Of a DNA stretch of 64,000 nt, positions 28,101 to 36,530 are shown in pieces (position 1 is the stretch's first letter; each line of letters starts with the position of its first letter). Under the pieces are notes generated by a model. It did no database searches. It saw only the letters and a program-made list of their open reading frames with translations, and was not told the origin of the DNA. This stretch comes from Phocoena phocoena (Eukaryota; Chordata; Mammalia; Artiodactyla; Phocoenidae), in contig NC_089230.1 in NCBI RefSeq assembly GCF_963924675.1, forward strand, positions 72,841,223-72,905,222, written 5' to 3'. Position numbers and translations under genes: made by a program.

Positions 28101-31100
28101 CAGCTGATTTTTTTTTTTTTTTGATTAAGTACTTTGTAGGCCGCTGCAAACTTTTAGTTAGTTTCCAGAGTTCCAAAAAAGTTGATTTTGACCATTTTTG
28201 CCTGTTTTTCCATTGCTTTTATGCCTAGGGGGACTCTTAGAGTTCCTTATTCCACCATTTTTGTTGATATTACTATAGTATTTTCTTTTTCAATTAGGAT
28301 TTTGCTCTAACGGTTAACTTAAATTTAAGAGATTGCAGCAGGGTTAATTTTATACATAAGGGAAATATTAGGGGGTTTGGTGTGTGACTGAAGACTATCA
28401 AACCTGTACCTGAAATGGGATATATGTATGATATTATGTGCAGTCCTCTAAATGCTTCCTAAGACTTAGAATTAATTTTGGTCTTTGTGCAAATGTACAA
28501 CAGTCAAAAGTCAGAGAGAAGCAAATATAACACAGAAAAGAATAATATAAAAATGGGGGGGGGGGGAATGGAAACCAAGCATTAAAAATGTAAATGAAAG
28601 CATTCTTTAAATTTCTAATTCGGTGCCTATTGGAGGATATAATGATAGGAAAAGACAAGCTTAGAAAAATTTGACTTGTTTACAGTGAGGGTGGTATAAG
28701 GAGACAGAGACGAAGCCCAGTGCTTTAGTATAAGCTGAGCCCGAATAAGTGAACCCAAATAGCACCACAACAGTGAACATCGAATTAGTAACCTTCTTCA
28801 TATCATCGGCGTGGTGCTAGTGCCTTTTTTTTTTTAATTTAAAACTGAAATTTGAGATTTCTTTACATCTTTACACATACTTAAGGGCATGCATTTTAAA
28901 ATTGTATTTTGTCATTTTAAAACCAAATTATATTGGTTCTTTTTGTTTGTTGTTGTTTGTGTGTGTGTTGTTTCATTTTTATAGCAAGGAGCTGTACCTC
29001 CAACCAGTTCAGTTCCTCCTGTTGCCGGGGCCCCATCTGTCGGACAGCCTGGAGCAGGATTTGCAATGGTGAGTGATGACCGGTGCTAAAGATTGTAATG
29101 AATACTTCTACGGCCTTCACCAAATCCCAGATTAACTATAGAATATAATTCTCCCCAAAATGCAGTAAAGTAAAATGTAAAAAGTTAAGTCATCTGCTTT
29201 AGACATTAAGTAGTCTACAGAGGGCATGACTGAGTCACTTATAAGACACTTAAATTCTGCCATCAAAATAATTTTTATAGTACACTGTTATGTCATTTTT
29301 GAAGTACTATTTACCAAACATATTTTTAGCTCAATCATCAAAATCCACTTTTAATCACTATACTAGGACTTTTCACTTACCACGTTTATCACTAGCAAAT
29401 TTTAGAGCCATTTTCCATAAAGAAACAAGTTTTCGTCTCTTCAAGAACTATGCTTCCAGAAGATGGGTAAACAACAGCAAAGCCTGTGTGGGGTGAGGAT
29501 GCTTTGTGGCCAGCCAGGCTCCTACTGCCCCTCAGTGATTCTTTGCCGTCTGGCAGCCTCACAGCACCCATTGTTCAAAATTACAAATTATACTTTCTCA
29601 CAGACCTGGATTCCTCAGGGGATATGGGCATATATGTATACATATAGCTGATTCACTTTGTTATACAGCAGAAACTAACACAGCATTGTAAAGCAATTAT
29701 ACTCCAATAAAGATGTTTAAAAAAAAAAAAAGGAAAGAAAAATTTTCAGGAACATATTAAAGACGTAAAGGTCAGGGCATTGCCAGAGTAGATTCCACTC
29801 ATGCTATGAACTGCTCTGCTTTTCAGCCTCCTGCTGGGACAGGCATGCCCGTGATGCCTCAGCAGCCTGTCATGTTTGCACAGCCCATGAGGAGGCCACC
29901 CTTTGGAGCCGCAGCTGTACCTGGCACACAGGTCGGTTTTTAAATGTCCCACAAAAGAATGACATTACTTTATAAATGTAAAACTGTCATGTGACAAACT
30001 GTTTAAAAATGTTTTTACCTGATACAGTCTTCATACCTGTTGCTTCAGAAGTAAAGGGAACATGGAAGAGAGATGAGCAATAGTGTGACATTTGGAGGAA
30101 AATGATGGAAATAACTAACTGTCCTAAAGTCCCTCCGTTCCTCTCCTACTTAATTCAGGATGGTTCCTGAGAACTACCAGGTGTTTAAAGTATCCAGGCA
30201 TTTAGTCCAGAAAAAATGAGCAGCTCTGATCCATACTCTTATTATGTGTTCCCAAAGTTAGCCAAGCGGAAAGTTAGCGACACAGTCCTCCAGATTGCCA
30301 AGTTTGCCCAAGACTAGTAACACAAACTGCAGTGAGCTTGCCAAACTGCAAAGCCTGAGGGAGCAGTTCCCACAAGGCTGCCCTCGCATCAGACCCTTCA
30401 GGTCCCAAGGGCCACCCTCACTTCCAACCAGCTGCCTACAGATTTGAGGGTTCCCAGGACCATCCTCAGATTAGACAGTTTTCTAGAATGACTCATAGAA
30501 CTCAGGGGAGCCCTAACTTTATGATGACACTTTTAGTGTAGTAAAAAGATGCAAATCAGATCCAGCCAAAAGAAGAGATGTGTAGGGCAGAGTCTGGGAG
30601 GGGCCCACATATGAGGCTTCTTTGTCCTCAGGGATGCATTACCCACCTGGCATCAACGTGTGAGGGTACGCAAGCCGTACTGCCAACCCAGGAAGCTTAC
30701 CTGAGCTTCAGCATGCAGAGGTTTTATTGAGGTTTCATTCGATAGGAATGACTGGTTGAGTTCAACCACATGGGAAATAATTCAGTCTCCAGCCCTCCTC
30801 CCTCCCTGAAGGTCAGGCTCATATCCTGTGGCCCAAAGACTTAACTCTGTAATCACATGGCTGGTCTTTCTGGCGTGGCTAGCCCTCCACCCTGAGTCAT
30901 CTTGTTGGCATAAATTATCAGGTGTGGTTCCAGACGCCCACCCTGAATAATAAAGACATTCGTATCACTCAGGACGTTGCCAAGCGTTGAGAGGTTACCT
31001 ACCAGGGTCCAGGACAAAGGGCAAACCTCTCTTTAGATGAGGCCAAATTTCTTCCTGCCCAATGTGCTACCTCCATTTTTGAAGATGCTAAAGTATATGC

Positions 31101-33252
31101 ACTTGGTTGAACTGTTTTGCTGCTAATAGTGATGTGCATACTGATGAATCACCCTTTCTTTATTACTCTTATAAATTGCCTGGCCAAAGTGAAGGTGTGT
31201 GTAGAACCAAAGAGGTCACTGTGAGAAATTGATTTAGATGGAGACAGAACATTGTAACTACTAGCACCATGATAGTCCTATTCACATAGCTCAAATATAT
31301 TTTAAGGATATCAGTAAATAGTTTCACTTCTATAATGTTTTTAATTTACCACATGGGTGTTTTTATTGTTTCAGCCGAGGAGTCCTACTGTGAACTTTCT
31401 GAGTGTACTTTAATCCCCTTTGCTTCCTTGAATCATTTCTAAATTCATTTTCTACCTGTTCCCAAAATTTGCTTTCTTCAGCTTCTTTACTTTAACCCTC
31501 AAAAGCCATAATGACCAGGAGAGAGAAGGGTGGGTGTCCAGAGAGATGAATTTACAATGTAAGAGACTCTAGCCTTCAAGGCCATAGCCAAAGCACTGGC
31601 TTCATGAGAAATCTTCTGTTCTGCTCTCATACTAATGAACGCTGCCTAAAGTTGTTTGGGGGGAGTGGGGTGGTAGTGAGGAAGCTTTTAGGTGTAATAG
31701 TTGGTTTTAAATTTAATCTGGATATATTTAAATTCTAAGAAGGATCTCATTTATTGTGAATGTCTCCTTGATGGTTAAATATATCCATGACTGTCTACCA
31801 CCTTTTTGAAAGAAAGGAAAGCTGTTCCTATTTTTCTGAGATTTTTAAAAGTCATTGTGTTTGGTGTGCTGAAAGCTTTAGAAATAAATTACTATAATTT
31901 TATTATTTAAGGTAGTTTTTCTGTGTGATACCAGTGTTACAGAGCATCCGTTTGCTTACTTAATTCAAAGAATGAAAATGAAAAATAGATGATATGATGA
32001 AAACAGTGTTTTCAATCATTTAATTGATTATAGACCAGTCCTTGAGTTTCTTATCTTCCAGACAACTCTGACCCTTACCCCGGTCTTTCTATGAAATACG
32101 ATCCCAGTTTGAAAAATGGAAATTTGACTGATAGATACTACAGTCAGTCAGTAGTTCATGGACATAGGAACAAATCTGAAACTTCTTACTTCTGGAGCTT
32201 TGTTTATGGAACCAATGAAAACATACATCCGTGCCCTACAATCCCAGGTCTCTGGGTTTCCATCATGTTATAAGCATAGGAAATTAATGAGACTCGAAGG
32301 ATACAGGTCAGTTATTGCTCTGTGTAAATTCCTTGACCTTTTTCAAGGCCTTGGACCTTAACATTCCTGCAAAAGCCTGTTCCTAGAACTTATGTCTGTC
32401 ACACAATGAAATAACTTAGGTATTCACTAAACAGAAACAAGGTAAGAAAATTTTTTATTGCTTTTGCTGCAGGTTTAGTATGACTCTTCTCTACAGTCTG
32501 TAATAATTAGTCCTCTCTACAAGCTTGGAATTAGCGACATTCATAACTAGGAGACTGTTTGCTCATCTGAAACTAACAGTGCCCCAAAACTTGACAGGTT
32601 TTCACTTAAAATACTTTCCATGAAATCCTAGTATATTTAGCTGATATTTTTAAATAATTTCTTAAGGAACTTTCTGCAAGCTGTTTTCTTCCCATTTTTC
32701 CTTCAAACTCACTGTCACTCTAAGAGAAGTCATTTCTATTCCTTTATTCGTTTAGTGGTACTAATAACTCAAAGTAAAATGCTTTGAATAGAGAAATGGT
32801 TTGGGTTTTTTTTTTTTTTTTTTTTTTTTTACTGTATATTCATAATAGCTTTAATGTGACTAGTTTTTCACATCTTCCCTAACTAATATCCATATTGTTC
32901 TACCAGAGTCCTCAAATTTTACTTTGGCTAAATTTGATGTCAGAGAATTTCAAGAAAGCCAATATCCTTTGCAGTGTGTTTTATAAATCCAAAATCTAAA
33001 ACAACACTGTGACTAAATAGAACAAAGTAGATTTTGTCAACTTTTAGCCATCTAATCTTCTGCATGTTTGTTTTCTGTGGTATGTGCTCGGCCTAATGCT
33101 TGTCTATCTCTCTGTTTGCTTTCTGTTTCCACTGTCTTGGGCTGGCTTTTCCCCCTTAGCTTTCTCCAAGCCCTACACCTGCCACTCAGAGTCCCAAGAA
33201 ACCTCCAGCAAAGGACCCATTAGCGGATCTTAACATCAAGGATTTCTTGTAA
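1081..33252 (+). CDS. SNAP91: SNAP91 (AP180) 3' half, spliced CDS of 13 exons
   Basis: Join 1081-1188, 1837-2100, 2340-2417, 2578-2649, 3076-3159, 4431-4514, 10522-10656, 12211-12360, 18120-18150, 19267-19378, 28985-29068, 29827-29931, 33160-33252. Every junction has AG/GT, and the phases join into one frame of 466 residues plus TAA; the first codon takes one base from an exon outside the window. The product is the C-terminal half of AP180, the presynaptic clathrin-assembly protein that recruits clathrin and AP-2 to vesicle membranes. Visible are repeated DPF/DAF/DLF/DIF and DLL clathrin/AP-2-binding motifs, an Ala/Thr tract, a [11 protein letters not shown] segment and the C-terminus [12 protein letters not shown]. 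The phosphoinositide-binding ANTH domain is upstream of the window. The paralogue PICALM is excluded by the Ala/Thr tract and the C-terminal sequence. Confidence 0.96.
1189..1836 (+). other. SNAP91 intron
   Basis: Nothing recognised beyond splice signals. Confidence 0.7.
1837..2100 (+). CDS. SNAP91: SNAP91 exon: DPF motif and Ala/Thr tract
   Basis: 264 bp, phase 1-1, the largest coding exon in the window. It begins [19 protein letters not shown], passes through a Pro/Thr-rich stretch into a tract of about 35 Ala/Thr residues made of GCN and ACN codons (about 1984-2078), and ends PALDIFG. DPF binds the AP-2 appendage; DLF and DIF are clathrin/AP-2-type motifs. The donor is g|gtaatt, only moderately strong. 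The opposite strand of the tract reads as poly-Val/Ala, which is a shadow. Confidence 0.95.
2340..2417 (+). CDS. SNAP91: SNAP91 exon: DLF ... IDLFG
   Basis: 78 bp, phase 1-1. The acceptor is ggtcttag and the donor is g|gtaaag. The junction codon is Asp, giving [20 protein letters not shown] followed by IDLFGT. One clathrin-box-like DLF sits at each end of a short Pro/Ala linker. Confidence 0.95.
2578..2649 (+). CDS. SNAP91: SNAP91 exon: DAF ... ADLLS
   Basis: 72 bp, phase 1-1. The acceptor is cttttggaag and the donor is g|gtgagt, a strong match. It encodes [20 protein letters not shown] then DLLS. DLL is the repeated clathrin-terminal-domain-binding motif of AP180. Confidence 0.95.
3076..3159 (+). 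CDS. SNAP91: SNAP91 exon: VDTF ... IDLFG
   Basis: 84 bp, phase 1-1. The acceptor is gctttgctacag. It encodes [20 protein letters not shown] and ends GVIDLFG. The donor is g|gtgcgt, unusual at +3 and +4, which may make inclusion regulated. Confidence 0.93.
3160..4430 (+). other. SNAP91 intron without named repeats
   Basis: 1.27 kb AT-rich intron; no transposon, RNA gene or additional exon recognised. Confidence 0.7.
4431..4514 (+). CDS. SNAP91: SNAP91 exon: DAF ... ADLLA
   Basis: 84 bp, phase 1-1. The acceptor is taatgggtag, with a T-rich tract about 25 bases upstream, and the donor is g|gtaatt. It encodes [20 protein letters not shown] and ends SADLLA. It has the same layout as the exon at 2578: D-X-F at the start and DLL at the end. 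Confidence 0.94.
6864..7238 (-). mobile_element. CHR-1-type tRNA-derived SINE, long form
   Basis: Antisense copy of about 375 bp. The T-rich/ATTT tail is on the left and the head ('...ccaccagggaagccc') is on the right. The body has the GTTGCGG/GGCTTCTC repeated segments of the longer CHR/Bov-tA relatives. The target duplication acataggtg is at about 6853 and 7239. It lies in a SNAP91 intron and includes a G run at 6945-6954. Confidence 0.85.
8033..8230 (+). mobile_element. CHR SINE
   Basis: Full-length young copy of 198 bp, from ggcttccctggcggtgcagt to gcgtaccgcaaaaaa. A perfect target duplication, aagaagtccacaact, is at 8018-8032 and 8231-8245. The head contains the tRNA-like A/B-box region (ggttgagagtctgcc; gggttcatgccc). 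Confidence 0.9.
9540..9990 (-). mobile_element. Probable L2 fragment
   Basis: Contains gaaagatcactctggctgca and neighbouring text typical of reversed LINE-2 3' regions. Diverged; boundaries approximate. Confidence 0.45.
10522..10656 (+). CDS. SNAP91: SNAP91 exon: [18 protein letters not shown]
   Basis: 135 bp, phase 1-1. The acceptor is ttttttcccag and the donor is g|gtgagg. It encodes [20 protein letters not shown], then a [15 protein letters not shown] segment, a Ser run and FDPS. It lies 6 kb beyond the small-exon cluster, and its opening codon is Gly rather than Asp. Confidence 0.95.
10657..12210 (+). other. SNAP91 intron
   Basis: Holds one MIR at 11832-11985; otherwise nothing recognised. 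Confidence 0.7.
11832..11985 (-). mobile_element. MIR SINE
   Basis: Reversed MIR core: caaatgagaaaactaaagct cag ... agagtcacatgttagtgagg. Confidence 0.6.
12211..12360 (+). CDS. SNAP91: SNAP91 exon: [15 protein letters not shown]
   Basis: 150 bp, phase 1-1. The acceptor is tgatttccag and the donor is a|gtgagt. It encodes [20 protein letters not shown], a Pro/Ser linker, and [17 protein letters not shown]. It contains the DLLM clathrin-binding motif. From this exon on, the protein is shared closely with PICALM. Confidence 0.96.
12718..13165 (-). mobile_element. L2 3' end
   Basis: Begins cattgaacaaatatttattg agcaccaggc, the hallmark reversed LINE-2 3' terminus, followed by L2-like text (gcctcactgagaaggtaaaa). 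Confidence 0.6.
13590..14985 (+). mobile_element. Old L1, end of ORF2 and 3'UTR
   Basis: Sense-orientation decayed reverse-transcriptase gene end and 3'UTR (ctacaaagctacagtcatca; tggccacat.. segments), finishing near atgatatgtgaattgtatca. Many stops; no functional product. Confidence 0.75.
14986..15910 (+). mobile_element. Second old L1 fragment, split by a SINE
   Basis: A second same-direction L1 3' piece (acccattagaatgactaaaa; gtgaaagaagccagacataa), interrupted at 15482-15699 by a CHR SINE and ending near 15,900. Confidence 0.65.
15482..15699 (+). mobile_element. CHR SINE inside an L1 fragment
   Basis: Full-length copy with target duplication atacagtttactttt at 15467-15481 and 15700-15714. 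The host L1 sequence resumes after it. Confidence 0.9.
16010..16985 (+). mobile_element. Third old L1 fragment
   Basis: The ORF2 3' part begins again (gaaattgacaagctgaacct; ctacaaagctacagtaatta) and runs to gttaaacatagagttaccat. Decayed. Confidence 0.7.
16986..17338 (+). mobile_element. L2 3' end
   Basis: Sense LINE-2 terminus finishing agcagtgcctagcatatgta ... caataaatatttgctgaa. Confidence 0.6.
17345..17895 (-). mobile_element. Probable ERV-L-type solo LTR, antisense
   Basis: Contains actcacagctaaggtttatt acagcag, the reversed poly(A)-signal region common in ERV-L LTRs, and about 550 bp of LTR-like text. No viral gene. Confidence 0.45.
18120..18150 (+). CDS. SNAP91: SNAP91 31-bp exon ([11 protein letters not shown])
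   Basis: 31 bp, phase 1 in and phase 2 out. The acceptor is ccatttatag and the donor is aa|gtaagt, near consensus. It encodes [10 protein letters not shown] plus two bases of the next Lys. It is not symmetric, so skipping it alone would break the frame. Confidence 0.93.
18151..19266 (+). other. SNAP91 intron
   Basis: Holds the CHR SINE at 18541; the rest is unremarkable. Confidence 0.7.
18541..18749 (-). mobile_element. CHR SINE with an internal tandem duplication
   Basis: Antisense copy with target duplication aatgtacactt at 18530 and 18750. Just inside the tail, cctctcactgttgtgg occurs twice in tandem and the usual gcggtacgcgg tail segment is missing. Confidence 0.88.
19267..19378 (+). 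CDS. SNAP91: SNAP91 exon: [15 protein letters not shown]
   Basis: 112 bp, phase 2 in and phase 0 out. The acceptor is gcttgattttag and the donor is ttg|gtatgt. It encodes [20 protein letters not shown] and ends [10 protein letters not shown]. This is the conserved C-terminal block common to AP180 and CALM. Confidence 0.96.
20285..20690 (+). mobile_element. L1 3' end, 5'-truncated insertion
   Basis: About 406 bp of L1 3' region ending in caataaagatgttt plus a long A tail. The target duplication aatgatgtgttcca is at 20271 and 20693. Sequence such as gctgattcactttgttgt is shared with the copies at 29620 and 43687. Confidence 0.85.
20757..20969 (-). mobile_element. Antisense L1 3' end
   Basis: A T tail on the left, then the reverse complement of an L1 3'UTR (ctgtacagtaggtccttgtt). 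The target duplication agaacacattttctttt is at 20740-20756 and 20970-20986. Confidence 0.82.
21665..21906 (-). mobile_element. Antisense L1 3' end
   Basis: Same subfamily as the copy at 20757 (gattcagttatacacatata, ctgtacagtaagaccttgtt). An imperfect target duplication, gcactccattctt and gcactctattctt, flanks it. Confidence 0.8.
23560..24100 (-). mobile_element. Possible old LTR, antisense, family undecided
   Basis: Reversed LTR-like arrangement: agaagtttattaacatgtat, gagtaactccccaaggtggc, ending caaaatcatccttatgccaa. The family is uncertain. Confidence 0.38.
24110..28260 (-). mobile_element. Long antisense old L1
   Basis: Reverse complement of an L1 3'UTR (24.1-25.0 kb), then ORF2 (25.2-27.2 kb; e.g. 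gatcaatgtagcttagtagt, ccatctggttttgggctttt). The 27.2-28.26 kb part is less certain and may be 5' L1/HAL1-like. It is split by a CHR SINE at 25058. All frames are broken. Confidence 0.7.
25058..25229 (-). mobile_element. CHR SINE inside an antisense L1
   Basis: Antisense copy of about 172 bp with a 20-odd T tail. The target duplication gttgcttttgctttt is at 25043 and 25230. The tail-proximal cctctcactgttgtgg block is missing compared with the other copies. Confidence 0.88.
28555..28567. repeat. G homopolymer
   Basis: A run of 13 Gs in the intron before the 28985 exon. The length may be unstable. Confidence 0.85.
28985..29068 (+). CDS. SNAP91: SNAP91 exon: [12 protein letters not shown]
   Basis: 84 bp, phase 0-0. 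The acceptor follows a T-rich tract (tttttatag) and the donor is atg|gtgagt. It encodes [20 protein letters not shown] and ends GAGFAM. A symmetric Pro/Gly-rich linker exon. Confidence 0.95.
29620..29731 (+). mobile_element. L1 3' end, very short
   Basis: About 110 bp: gctgattcactttgttatac ... actccaataaagatgttt plus an A tail. It lies in the intron just before the 29827 exon. Confidence 0.82.
29827..29931 (+). CDS. SNAP91: SNAP91 exon: [20 protein letters not shown]
   Basis: 105 bp, phase 0-0. The acceptor is gcttttcag and the donor is cag|gtcggt, which is weak at +3 and +4. It encodes [20 protein letters not shown] then [15 protein letters not shown]. The first Arg of MRRPPF is AGG; I recall Met at this position in the human protein. 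Confidence 0.94.
29932..33159 (+). other. SNAP91: SNAP91 last coding intron
   Basis: 3.2 kb intron before the final coding exon. It holds an antisense ERV-L-type LTR near 30.3-31.1 kb. The rest (31.1-33.16 kb) shows no gene or repeat I can name, apart from a poly-T run at about 32,805-32,830. Confidence 0.8.
30330..31060 (-). mobile_element. ERV-L (MLT2-like) LTR, antisense
   Basis: Reversed LTR text: gactcatagaactcagggga, cctccctccctgaaggtcag, taatcacatggctggtcttt. Ancient and non-coding; lies in a SNAP91 intron. Confidence 0.55.
33160..33252 (+). CDS. SNAP91: SNAP91 last coding exon and stop
   Basis: 93 bp from acceptor cccccttag to TAA at 33250-33252. It encodes [20 protein letters not shown] followed by the AP180 C-terminus [11 protein letters not shown] probable donor (ttaag|gtatct) lies ten bases after the stop, so the exon probably ends at 33262 and the 3'UTR continues elsewhere. 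Confidence 0.96.
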   Translation, partial: LSPSPTPATQSPKKPPAKDPLADLNIKDFL

Positions 33253-33681
33253 ACAATTTAAGGTATCTAATATTGAGCTTTTCCTGTGGGCTTGTAATAA
33301 TGACCTATGCTATGCTTAGCTATTTTATTAGGTATAATATTTGTACTTCTGTGTTTTTAATACATGTATATAATAATTTGAATGTTTATGCTTTTTGAAT
33401 CAATATTGAAAGCTATCTTTATCAATGATTTTTTTAATCTTAATTTATAAAACTAAGAGGGAGAGAAACCTCCAAATTGTCCTTACACTGGAAAGCACAA
33501 AGGTTATACTGATAAAGTTGCCCAAGCTACTACATAAATTAGAAAATTCCCACTTCATTCCATGATGACTGGAATTTATGGAAAGGTAGCATTTATAATA
33601 CTTCATTTAGAAATTGTCTAAGAATATGTTTGGCTACAATAATTGTAATTTTATTTTGCTTATTCTTCTTTATTCTCATCA

Positions 33682-33687
33682 AATAAA
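33682..33687 (+). terminator. SNAP91: Possible proximal polyadenylation signal of SNAP91
   Basis: AATAAA about 430 bases after the stop codon, inside the presumed 3'UTR intron. Use of it would give a short-UTR transcript in which the terminal donor is not spliced. Confidence 0.3.
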
Positions 33688-33989
33688 GCTTAGATTATTA
33701 TTTTGTATTCTGCATTCAAGAAAAATTTTAAATTTCTAACATTCTAGTTTTAAATTTCTAATGTAGTTTATGAAATTACATTATGACTAATAGTGGACTT
33801 AACAGAAGAAAACTGATGAAGGAAAAGGGTTTACTACTAACCCCAGCACCAAACACAGTGGGTAGGTTCTCAAGAAATACTTGCTGAATGTGAATGAACA
33901 GTATTAATGATGCTTTTCATTTACATGGTATTTTTCGTACTTGCCAGTCATTAACTCCTTGACCATCTCTGTAGAAGATCAGACCCTGC

Positions 33990-34110
33990 GAGATAAACTA
34001 GTCAGATACTTTTGCCTCCATTTCACAGCTAAAGAAACTGTTCCTTGGCATTAAGTGATTTACCCAAGGCCACACTGGCAGAGCAGTAAGAGTGTTGAAG
34101 CTTTTGGACC
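33990..34110 (-). mobile_element. MIR SINE
   Basis: Reversed MIR core: ctccatttcacagctaaaga ... tttacccaaggccacactgg. An L2-like terminus (caagaaatacttgctgaatg) lies just before it. Confidence 0.65.
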
Positions 34111-35125
34111 CCCATCCAGTGTTATTTTTATCCTATATCTACTACCTATATTTTTTTTAACTTTCTCAAATGCCTACTAAGATTTTTGTGGATTCCTGCC
34201 TTATGAGTTTTTTCTTCATACAAAATTAATAAACAATTTATCATTTTAAGGCCTTGGCATCTCAGCCAAGTAATTCTCCTTGTGCCCAACTTTTCTGTCC
34301 CACTTTGGTTTGGATTGGGCTGAGGTAGGCATCATGTAGGCTTATGTAAGACAATGATCACTTATTTCTTAGCAGCTGAAGTTTCAGGAATGACCAAGGA
34401 CACTGCAGGGGGCAGCCTTTTATCCGTCTTCTATTCAGTAATATTGCTGTCAGTCTGTGCAGGAACTCCGATAAGGACCTGAAACAGAGATGCTTTAGAC
34501 AGCCCCTGCCCTCAGAGATTCACAGTCAAAAGAGGAACAGATACAGACTATGTTTTGAAGAAGAGTTACCCCCATGGCTAAGCCTGAAGACCCCAGGAAA
34601 GTTTTCCTGGCAGAGATGTTGAAGCGTGGGAGATGGCCAGGGTGACTAGTGGGGGGTGGCATAAGCGAAAGCTTTGAATCGCCAGGGATATCTCCCCTCT
34701 ATTCTGTTCTGTCACTTGTGCAACTGTTTAGTGGCTCCTTGAAAACCATAACTGAAAAGGACCCAAAAAAAAGGGAGTCCCTGCCCATCCCCCTTTTTTT
34801 CACTGCCCTTTTTTTAAGGTTAGCTGTTCTTAATTGGTACTGAATGTCTTGCTAAGGTTTCTAAGTATCCAAATTTCAAAATCTTGCCGATAGAATTTTC
34901 TTATCTAAAAATGAAGCTATACCTTGAAAGTTTTTTTTCCCCCTGGATGAAATTTTAAGCTTGTTTTAAAGAATTGTGAAAAGTATATAAATGTGACTTT
35001 GGTAATACGAAAACCTTTGATGTGAAGATTTTCATTGTAACGGCCAAGTAAAATTGCAAGGAAGGTAAAATCTTTGAGGAGTACGTAGTATTGTTCTCTA
35101 ATTCGAGTGCTTTTTATCTTTACAG

Positions 35126-36530
35126 CTGCAATTTTTGTGACTGAATAGGAAAAAAAAATAATGAGTTTGGACACTTCAAATAAGACTGATGCTCAGAGTT
35201 TCAAAGGGAGCCACCAGTACCAATCCCAATGCTTATACATAACTTCTCTTCCCAAATGTGTAGCACAGCTGTGAAAGTGAACATTAGGAATGTGTACTAC
35301 CTTAGCTGTTATCCCTACTCTCAAAATTGTAGTGTATATGGGTTCTCTGTGTGTTGTACGATGTAAACAACGAATGGATGTTTCTAATGCCTTTAGTGCT
35401 TCTCTGGACCTCACCCATGGATGGATGATGCAGCTGTTGTGTGGTGAGCCATTTGGAAAGACGTGTCTGTGTTTTTGAAGGTTTCAATGTATATATAACT
35501 TTTGGACAAATCTAAACTCGCCCCATAAATTCTCTTTTCTTCTGTATGTACGTTACAAACATAGTGTGATGATATCAGATAGTAAGGAAAACACTCTTAA
35601 ATATACAGAACTTTTTTCGGTGTGGAGTACACTTTTCCAATCACAGGAACTTCAGCTGTTGTGGGAAATGTTTATTTTTGTGGCACTGTATATGTTAAGA
35701 ACTTTTATTTTAAAAAAATGTAAAGGTTAATGTCCATAACAAATATTTCTCCTCGAAGCTACCTTATCAAGAATGAAATTCATGTGGGAAGAATTCCATA
35801 TTCAATCACTGCTATATTAAAATATATATTTTAATTCTATTTGACAGGTTTTGCATCTAAATTGACCTATTTGTTCATTTTTGATTCAATGCACTGAAAA
35901 GTGAAGGGTGCATTTCCATCATGTCTGTGAAAATGCAATTAGAAATGTGCTATTCAAGTGATTATAAAGGCACTCCAAGGTATAACTGTAATTTAAAGAT
36001 TACTGCAAATATTTTTATTTTCTTGTGGGTTTTATGTACATCTGTTAATTTAGTATTTCTTTATGTGTTCTGTAGCGTAGTGTTCTTCCATCCCTCAATT
36101 GAGCTCAAAGTAGGTTTTGTTGTACCATTGTGATTAGAATTTAAACTAAATCAGAGAATTGTATCCTTTACTGTACATATTGTATTCTTTAATTTTTAAG
36201 TTGTTGTCATATTGTCTGTGCTGATGGCTTGGCTTAAGATTTCGATGCATAAATGAGGTCACTGTTGATCAGTGTTGCTAGTGGCTTGGCAGTTTTTTGT
36301 TAAAGCATATTGGGTTGGAAAGGTGTTTGCCTTTTTTTCAAATTATTCAATAGATGTATGGTACCATTTAAAAGTGGTTGTATCTGAATTTACTGTGGGG
36401 ACAACATACACTGTAATGGGGAAAAATTACCTAAAACCAATTTCAAAACGGCTTTTCTTTGTATTTCAGTTTAAAAACCCAGTGCATGTATGCCCTCTGA
36501 GATGCAATAAACACCTTGAACAAAGAAAAT
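35126..36530 (+). other. SNAP91: Probable spliced 3'UTR exon of SNAP91
   Basis: A good acceptor (ctttttatctttacag, ending at 35125) pairs with the donor at 33263. The spliced stop context would be TTG TAA acaatttaag ctgcaattttt. About 1.4 kb of non-repetitive AT-rich sequence follows and ends after AATAAA at 36506. No transposon is seen in it, unlike the flanking DNA, as expected for a retained UTR. Because the stop is only about ten bases before the junction, the arrangement should not trigger nonsense-mediated decay. The splice is inferred; no transcript is available here. Confidence 0.68.
36506..36511 (+). terminator. SNAP91: Polyadenylation signal, probable main 3' end of SNAP91
   Basis: AATAAA within gatgcaataaacacc, followed by an A-rich stretch and then a T/C-rich stretch (tctttctctctttg) at about 36,541. 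Cleavage would be near 36,525-36,535. Confidence 0.6.

Larger units (their letters stand above)
19379..28984 (+). other. SNAP91 9.6-kb intron
   Basis: Mostly L1-derived (three short 3' ends at 20.3-21.9 kb and a long antisense copy at 24.1-28.3 kb). Stretches 19.4-20.26, 20.99-21.65 and 21.91-23.56 kb hold nothing I can name. Confidence 0.7.
33263..35125 (+). other. Presumed 3'UTR intron of SNAP91
   Basis: Bounded by ttaag|gtatct and ctttacag|ctgcaa. It contains an L2 stub and a MIR near 33.85-34.1 kb and the proximal AATAAA at 33682. Confidence 0.6.
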
